Assembly (NCBI GenBank): GCA_937967725.1
Contig: CALBSY010000529.1
Span: forward strand, 1-7,325
DNA length: 7,325 nt
Source: an uncultured Alphaproteobacteria bacterium
GTDB taxonomy: Bacteria; Pseudomonadota; Alphaproteobacteria; Caulobacterales; Aquidulcibacteraceae
Direction: 5' to 3'
Positions 3,124 to 7,325 of this stretch are shown here, in pieces (the first letter of the stretch is position 1; the number at the start of each line of letters is the position of its first letter). The position numbers and the translations under genes are program-made. The notes below the pieces were generated by a model that was not told the DNA's origin, did not search any database, and worked only from the letters and a program-made list of their open reading frames with translations.

Positions 3124-5730
3124 CTAGGCCGCGCTGAGCAACTCCTTCACCCGGCCGACGAGTTGCTCCATCGTCACCGGCTTGCTCAGGTAGTGCACGG
3201 GATACTTCTCTAAGACGTCACTGAAGCTCTCCGGCGCATAACCGGAGAGGAACAAGACTTTCGCCTTGCCGATCACGGCGGGGTCAGCCTCTTCCAGCAT
3301 TTCCGGGCCGGTCATCACCGGCATCGAGACGTCCGATATGATGATATCGAACGCGCCCGGCTTCGCTGTGAGAATGTCGAGCGCTTCCTGGCCGTCGCCG
3401 GCCTCTTCCACGTCGTAGCCGCACTCTTTCAGATTTCGCACGGTGGCGCGTCGCACCGGCACCAGATCCTCTACGAACAAAATCTTGCCGCGCCCCGACA
3501 CGTCCTTCGGCGGCGGTGCGATCAAAGCGCGCTCCTTGGCGGCGATGTCTTCCAGTTCTTCCGGCGTCGGCGTGTATTCCGGCAGGAAAACGCGGAACGT
3601 GGTGCCCACGCCCAGCTTCGAACTGAAGAAGATGTAACCGCCCGACTGCTTGATGATGCCATAGCTCGTCGCCAAGCCGAGCCCAGTGCCTTTGCCGGCT
3701 TCCTTGGTGGAATGGTAGGGGCGGAAGATTTTTGCGGCGTGCTCCGGCTTGATGCCGCCGCCGGTGTCTTCCACCTCGATCATGACGTAGCGCCCGTCCT
3801 CGATCGGGTTGTGGCCTAGTCCGCGCGCAAACTCCGCATCCACCGCCGCCGTGCGCACCGTAAGCTTGCCGTCCTTGGCTATTGGCGAGCCTTTTGGCGT
3901 CATCGCATCGCGCGCATTGGTAGCGAGATTGACCAGCACGCGTTCAAGCTGGGTTTTGTCCACCTTCACGTACGGAAGATCTCGGCCGTGACGGATTTCG
4001 TACTGGATCGCCGCGCCCATGATGCGGCGGATCAGCTCTTGCTTGGAGCCGATGAAATCACCGACGTCGAACACTTCACGCGCGAAGGTCTGCTGACGCG
4101 CGTAGGCGCGCAGCATTTCCGACAATTCCTTCGCCGTTACCGCGTGATCGGAGATCTCGCGCAGCATCGGATAGTCCGCGTCGCCAACCGGATGGCGGCG
4201 CAGCAGCGTCGAGCAGGTCTGCATCACCACGGTGAGCAGATTATTGAAATCGTGCGCCACGCCCGCGGCCAGTTCGCCGATCTCGCGCATTTTTTCGGAT
4301 TGGGCCAAGCGCGTTTCCAACTCGCGCTGCTGCGAAACATTGAGGACATAGGCGATGCCGCGCCCATCCGGCGAGCGCGCGAAATGCACGTGCACAGCCG
4401 TCGCCGGATCGGTCGCCAGCATGATCTCGATCGGATCGTTGATCGCCTGCCGCAAGCGTTGCGATAGCGCAACCGGCCCCTCGGAGGCCTCGAACAGATC
4501 GGCGAACGGCGCTGACGGCGTGGCGCGGCCTTGCGTCATGTCCATCAGCGCGCCGTTGGAATCGAGGATCGCCGACGAGGCCGGATCGGCGCCATCGAGC
4601 ACCGCGATGCCCAGCGGAGCTTGGCTAAACACGCCGTCGGCGCCCGCGCCATCGCCGCGCGCCTGTTGCGCGCCGTTTTCCGGCGCTTCGTTGTCGGAGA
4701 AAAACACCAGCGCGCGCACGGCGCCGTCGGTTTCATCCGCCGGCAGGAACGACAGCGTTGAAATTTGCGTGTCCTGACCGTCGACGCCACGCAACGTCGC
4801 ACGTGCGCGCGTCGCGCCAAAGCCGCGCCGGTCGCGCCGCAGAATACGCGAGACGTCTTCTTTGATGAAATCCTTCACCCGCAACAAGGATGGATCGTCG
4901 CCCAAGCCCAACACCGAACGCAGCGCACGGTTCATGTAAATGACCGTACCGTCGCTCTTGGCGGCGAAGAATCCAACGGGCGCATCGTCGAGAAAGAGTT
5001 GACGCCCCTCCTCGGCCACACTTGCACTCTCACCCGAGGCGAGCTCGCGCAAACGCCACAACACATAGCCGCCCGGCATCGGACCGACGCTCGCTTCGTA
5101 ACGCGTGAGGTTGCCCGTCAGCGCCGTCGTTGCGGGCAAATCTTCGCGCCGCGTCTGGCCGAGTTGCGCCGCCTTCGAGAGACGGAACATCGGCGCCGAC
5201 AGCATCGGATCGGCGCCGAACAGACGCGACAGCATCGGCGGGCGATCGCTGTCGCCCAGAATGCCTGCCGCATCCGCGATTGCGTGGTAGGCGGCGTTGG
5301 CGTTGAGCGGCGAAAGGTTCGCGTCCGTGATCAGCGCCGCTTCATCGAGCGCTTCGATCAGCGCGAACTCGTTGCGTCCGCCGAGCAGCGCAGAGGCCGC
5401 GATGGCGCCGCGTTCGGGAAAGGCGCCATGCACGCGCCCCGCGCCGCGCGACATCCAGAAGAAGAGCACCATGCCCACGGCCGCGAGCAGCACCAACAGG
5501 ACTGCGCCCGCCTGCCCGACGCTCGGTCCCGCCGTGATCGCCACGCCCGCCGCCCCGACGCCCACGGTAACGGAGATCCAAAAGAGGATCTGCAGCGGAT
5601 CGAGCCGCCCGCCGCTGCGCGGAGGTGGAAGTTGTGCGTGGTCTGTCATCGGCGCGCCTGTTGGAGCGCCAATTGACCCCGATTCGGGGTCCGGGGCACG
5701 TTGCGGCGCTGTCGGAAATCCATCCGCCAT
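3124..5730 (-). CDS. cckA: CckA-type hybrid sensor histidine kinase
   Basis: Inner-membrane hybrid histidine kinase/phosphatase, 868 residues. In Alphaproteobacteria CckA passes phosphate through the phosphotransferase ChpT to CtrA and CpdR to control the cell cycle and polar development. Order of parts: proline-rich N-terminus (1-45), two membrane helices (about 47-67 and 73-93), three PAS-like segments (about 122-228, 243-346, 367-467), a short coiled linker, DHp H-box VAHDFNNLLT with phospho-accepting H493, ATPase domain with N-box NLATNARDAM (601-610), G1 DTGGGI (655-660) and G2 GKGTGLGL (679-686), then a C-terminal receiver with VED (753-755), phospho-acceptor D800, S829 and K850. Caulobacter CckA is, from memory, about 690 residues with two PAS domains, so this one is longer. 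The start at 5730 has GGAG seven bases upstream and sits 12 bases after flhB; an internal ATG at 5649 is an alternative. Probably co-transcribed with fliR-flhB. Confidence 0.95.
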   Translation of the reverse strand: MADGFPTAPQRAPDPESGSIGAPTGAPMTDHAQLPPPRSGGRLDPLQILFWISVTVGVGAAGVAITAGPSVGQAGAVLLVLLAAVGMVLFFWMSRGAGRVHGAFPERGAIAASALLGGRNEFALIEALDEAALITDANLSPLNANAAYHAIADAAGILGDSDRPPMLSRLFGADPMLSAPMFRLSKAAQLGQTRREDLPATTALTGNLTRYEASVGPMPGGYVLWRLRELASGESASVAEEGRQLFLDDAPVGFFAAKSDGTVIYMNRALRSVLGLGDDPSLLRVKDFIKEDVSRILRRDRRGFGATRARATLRGVDGQDTQISTLSFLPADETDGAVRALVFFSDNEAPENGAQQARGDGAGADGVFSQAPLGIAVLDGADPASSAILDSNGALMDMTQGRATPSAPFADLFEASEGPVALSQRLRQAINDPIEIMLATDPATAVHVHFARSPDGRGIAYVLNVSQQRELETRLAQSEKMREIGELAAGVAHDFNNLLTVVMQTCSTLLRRHPVGDADYPMLREISDHAVTAKELSEMLRAYARQQTFAREVFDVGDFIGSKQELIRRIMGAAIQYEIRHGRDLPYVKVDKTQLERVLVNLATNARDAMTPKGSPIAKDGKLTVRTAAVDAEFARGLGHNPIEDGRYVMIEVEDTGGGIKPEHAAKIFRPYHSTKEAGKGTGLGLATSYGIIKQSGGYIFFSSKLGVGTTFRVFLPEYTPTPEELEDIAAKERALIAPPPKDVSGRGKILFVEDLVPVRRATVRNLKECGYDVEEAGDGQEALDILTAKPGAFDIIISDVSMPVMTGPEMLEEADPAVIGKAKVLFLSGYAPESFSDVLEKYPVHYLSKPVTMEQLVGRVKELLSAA
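5675..5691. repeat. 17-base palindrome with central GANTC near the cckA start
   Basis: GACCCCGA (5675-5682) and TCGGGGTC (5684-5691) are perfect 8-base complements around one base; the centre is GATTC, a GANTC methylation site. It falls within the proline-rich first 20 codons of cckA, upstream of the alternative start at 5649. In mRNA it would form a six-pair stem with a five-base loop. It may be an operator, a translational hairpin, or chance in GC-rich coding DNA. Confidence 0.45.
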
Positions 5731-5737
5731 CGGGCGT

Positions 5738-5741
5738 CTCC
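5738..5741 (-). promoter_or_regulatory. cckA ribosome binding site (supports the 5730 start)
   Basis: GGAG on the minus strand lies just past the flhB stop codon, seven bases before the ATG at 5730. This is better than the AGG found ahead of the alternative ATG at 5649, and its closeness to the flhB stop suggests ribosomes finishing flhB can start cckA. Confidence 0.6.
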
Positions 5742-5742
5742 G

Positions 5743-6831
5743 TTACCGAATTGGCCGCTGGGGCCGGCCTTTACGCCGCGCCAGCCGCATCACGAAGCCA
5801 ATAACCTTAGCCACCGCCTCGTAGTGTTCCTTGGGAATCGGCTCGTCCAGGTCAGCCGCGGCGAACAATGCGCGCGCCAAAGGCGGATCTTCCACGATCG
5901 GAACGTCATGCTCTTCCGCTGCCTCGCGAATCCGTTGCGCCACCGCATCAACGCCCTTGGCGACGCAAACCGGCGCCGGCGTCTCGCCCGCCTCATATTT
6001 TAGCGCCACCGCGTAGTGCGTCGGGTTGGTGATGACGACGCTGGCGTTCGGCACGTTGGCCAACATGCGCTTGCGCGAACGTTCATTGCGGATTTGGCGC
6101 AGCTTCGCCTTGACCATCGGGTCGCCGTCGCTCTGGCGCAGTTCGTCTTTGATCTCGCGCCGGCTCATGCGCATGCGCTTCATGTAGGATTGCCGCGTGG
6201 CGACGTAATCGATCGCGGCGATCACCGCTGCAGCCGACGCCAGCGCCAACAGCATTTCTACCGACCGGTCGCGCACGAACGGCAACAGCGCCACCGGGTC
6301 GAGTAGCGCAATACGCTCCAGCGTGGAATCGCGCGGCCAGAGCGCCCACGCCATCGCCGCGCCGACCACGATAAGCTTGGCCAAAGACTTTAGGAACGCA
6401 GACGCGGCTTGCTTGCCAAACACGCGCTTGAAGCCCTGCACCGGATTGAGCTTATCGAGCTTGGGCGTCAGTTTCTCAGCACTGAACGTCGGGCGGTCCT
6501 GCACGTAGCGTGCGGCGACGCCCGCCACCGCGAGCGCGATCATCATCAACGCGAAGATCGCCAAGAGCCGTGTTCCGATGTGTCCGGCGATCACACGTAA
6601 TGGACCGCCGCCGACTTCGTACTGATCCGGCATGGCCAGGAAGCCAATGAAGCTGCGCGCCATCTCGGTGAGGATCGGACCCGACAGAAAGGCGACGATG
6701 CCGGTGACCGCGACAAGCGAAAGCGCGGCGCCCACTTCCGCCGAATAGACGATGTCGCCCTTCTCGCGCGCCTGTTCGAGCTTTCGCGGGGTTGGTTCTT
6801 CTGTCTTGTCGTCGTCGTTTTGCTCAGCCAT
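5743..6831 (-). CDS. flhB: Flagellar type III export switch protein FlhB
   Basis: Inner-membrane export-gate component of the flagellar type III secretion system; its cytoplasmic domain switches export from rod/hook to filament substrates after self-cleavage. The 362-residue protein begins with the family hallmark KTEEPTPRKLEQAREKGDIVYSAE (9-32). Four membrane segments are apparent (about 31-54, 86-108, 144-166, 186-210), followed by the conserved linker KRMRMSRREIKDELRQSDGDP (218-238) and the autocleavage motif NPTH at 269-272, the same numbering as in Salmonella FlhB as I recall. The FlhB-C signature continues with YAVALKYE (273-280) and APVCVAKGVDAVAQRIREAA (286-305). The start ATG at 6831 has GAGG (6839-6842) seven bases upstream, overlapping the end of fliR, whose stop is only 4 bases away, implying translational coupling. 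Non-flagellar injectisome homologues exist, but the neighbours and KTEEPT start favour flagellar. Confidence 0.97.
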   Translation of the reverse strand: MAEQNDDDKTEEPTPRKLEQAREKGDIVYSAEVGAALSLVAVTGIVAFLSGPILTEMARSFIGFLAMPDQYEVGGGPLRVIAGHIGTRLLAIFALMMIALAVAGVAARYVQDRPTFSAEKLTPKLDKLNPVQGFKRVFGKQAASAFLKSLAKLIVVGAAMAWALWPRDSTLERIALLDPVALLPFVRDRSVEMLLALASAAAVIAAIDYVATRQSYMKRMRMSRREIKDELRQSDGDPMVKAKLRQIRNERSRKRMLANVPNASVVITNPTHYAVALKYEAGETPAPVCVAKGVDAVAQRIREAAEEHDVPIVEDPPLARALFAAADLDEPIPKEHYEAVAKVIGFVMRLARRKGRPQRPIR

Positions 6832-6835
6832 CGCG

Positions 6836-7325
6836 TTACCTCAACCAGGTCGCGTAGCGTTCGAGGCTATCGAGCCAAATCAGCATGCCGGTGGAGAGCC
6901 CGAGCGCGAACACCACCAGCCCGCCCATGATCTGAAGCGGCAGCACCACGAAGAACACTTGAATTTGCGGAATGAGCCGCGCCAAGACGCCGAGCCCGAC
7001 GCGAAAGATGAGCCCGGCCGCCACGACTGGCATGGCGATCTGAAAGCCGACGCGGAATGCGCTTGCAGTCGCTTCCAGCGCCAGTTGCGCCGCATCGCCG
7101 ACCGGCGGCGCCGCGCCCAGAGAAATCACCTGGTACGAACCGGCTACGCCGCGCAGGAACATCTCGTGCAGTCCGGTTGCGAAGATCAGCGCCATGCCCA
7201 TCACGCCCAGAAACACCGCCACGAGCTGTCCCGGCTGGGTTTGGCTCGGGTCCGCCGTCTGCGCAAAGGCGAGGCCGATTTCGAGACCGACGACTTGCCC
7301 CGCTGTCGCCAAGGCAGAAATGAGA
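6836..7325 (-). CDS. fliR: Flagellar export protein FliR, C-terminal part (cut by the right edge)
   Basis: Inner-membrane subunit of the flagellar export gate, assembling with FliP, FliQ and FlhB. The last 162 residues are visible; the frame stays open to the right edge, so the true start is outside (family proteins are about 250 residues). An apparent TTG start at 7312 is internal and not used. Family features are AGQVVGLEIGLAFAQTADPS early in the visible part, then LVAVFLGVMGMALIFATGLHEMFL, which matches the usual 'LFFALDGHH' region, a membrane stretch FQIAMPVVAAGLIFRVGLGVLARLIPQIQVF, and a final hydrophobic segment ending in LDSLERYATWLR. It is followed by flhB after 4 bases, the common fliR-flhB order. 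A FliR-FlhB fusion is excluded because a TAA stop and a separate ATG are present. Confidence 0.95.
   Translation of the reverse strand, partial: LISALATAGQVVGLEIGLAFAQTADPSQTQPGQLVAVFLGVMGMALIFATGLHEMFLRGVAGSYQVISLGAAPPVGDAAQLALEATASAFRVGFQIAMPVVAAGLIFRVGLGVLARLIPQIQVFFVVLPLQIMGGLVVFALGLSTGMLIWLDSLERYATWLR

Noticed and set aside
4765..5676. 303-codon plus-strand ORF antisense to cckA
   Set aside because: Arginine- and glutamine-rich composition typical of a shadow frame in GC-rich DNA; the opposite strand encodes well-conserved CckA domains.
7310..7312. TTG at 7312 as the fliR start
   Set aside because: The frame stays open to the window edge and only the C-terminal two-thirds of the family would be encoded; the true start lies outside.

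Overview
The window is high-GC DNA with a compact layout typical of an alphaproteobacterium. The best fit by gene content is the Caulobacterales/Hyphomonadaceae group. The evidence is a hybrid histidine kinase of the CckA type (the cell-cycle kinase specific to Alphaproteobacteria) directly behind flagellar export genes, a recA promoter carrying the alphaproteobacterial LexA motif GAAC-N7-GAAC, and a RecA-AlaRS neighbourhood. From memory, Caulobacter crescentus has a similar order (fliR, flhB, cckA and, not far away, recA and alaS). The genus is an inference and was not checked against any database.

Layout, right to left, because all but one gene lie on the minus strand. The C-terminal part of fliR (from the right edge to 6836) is followed after 4 bases by flhB (6831-5743), and after 12 bases by cckA (5730-3124), so the three look like one transcription unit. 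A short TPR-like ORF (3082-2834) follows cckA after 41 bases. It meets a small plus-strand gene (2604-2837, unknown function) tail to tail, the two stop codons sharing one CTAG. A 253-base divergent intergenic region then holds the recA promoter with its LexA box. recA (2350-1271) is followed by a 122-base spacer that can fold into nested stems, then a VOC/glyoxalase-superfamily gene (1148-723), a short promoter region, and the first 210 codons of alaS (630 to the left edge).

How the genes relate: FliR and FlhB are membrane components of the flagellar type III export gate. CckA is the sensor kinase/phosphatase that, through ChpT, controls the master regulator CtrA, which in relatives drives flagellar gene transcription; placing cckA in the flagellar export operon could close a loop. 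RecA is the recombinase and SOS co-protease, with LexA control visible in its promoter. AlaRS is a housekeeping synthetase.

The window is mainly conserved core genome. No mobile element, CRISPR array, tRNA or rRNA was seen, and nothing amounts to a clear new multi-gene system. The points most worth a second look are the structured recA-VOC spacer, a 17-base palindrome centred on a GANTC site between two possible cckA starts, the three PAS-like segments in CckA, and the small gene divergent from recA.
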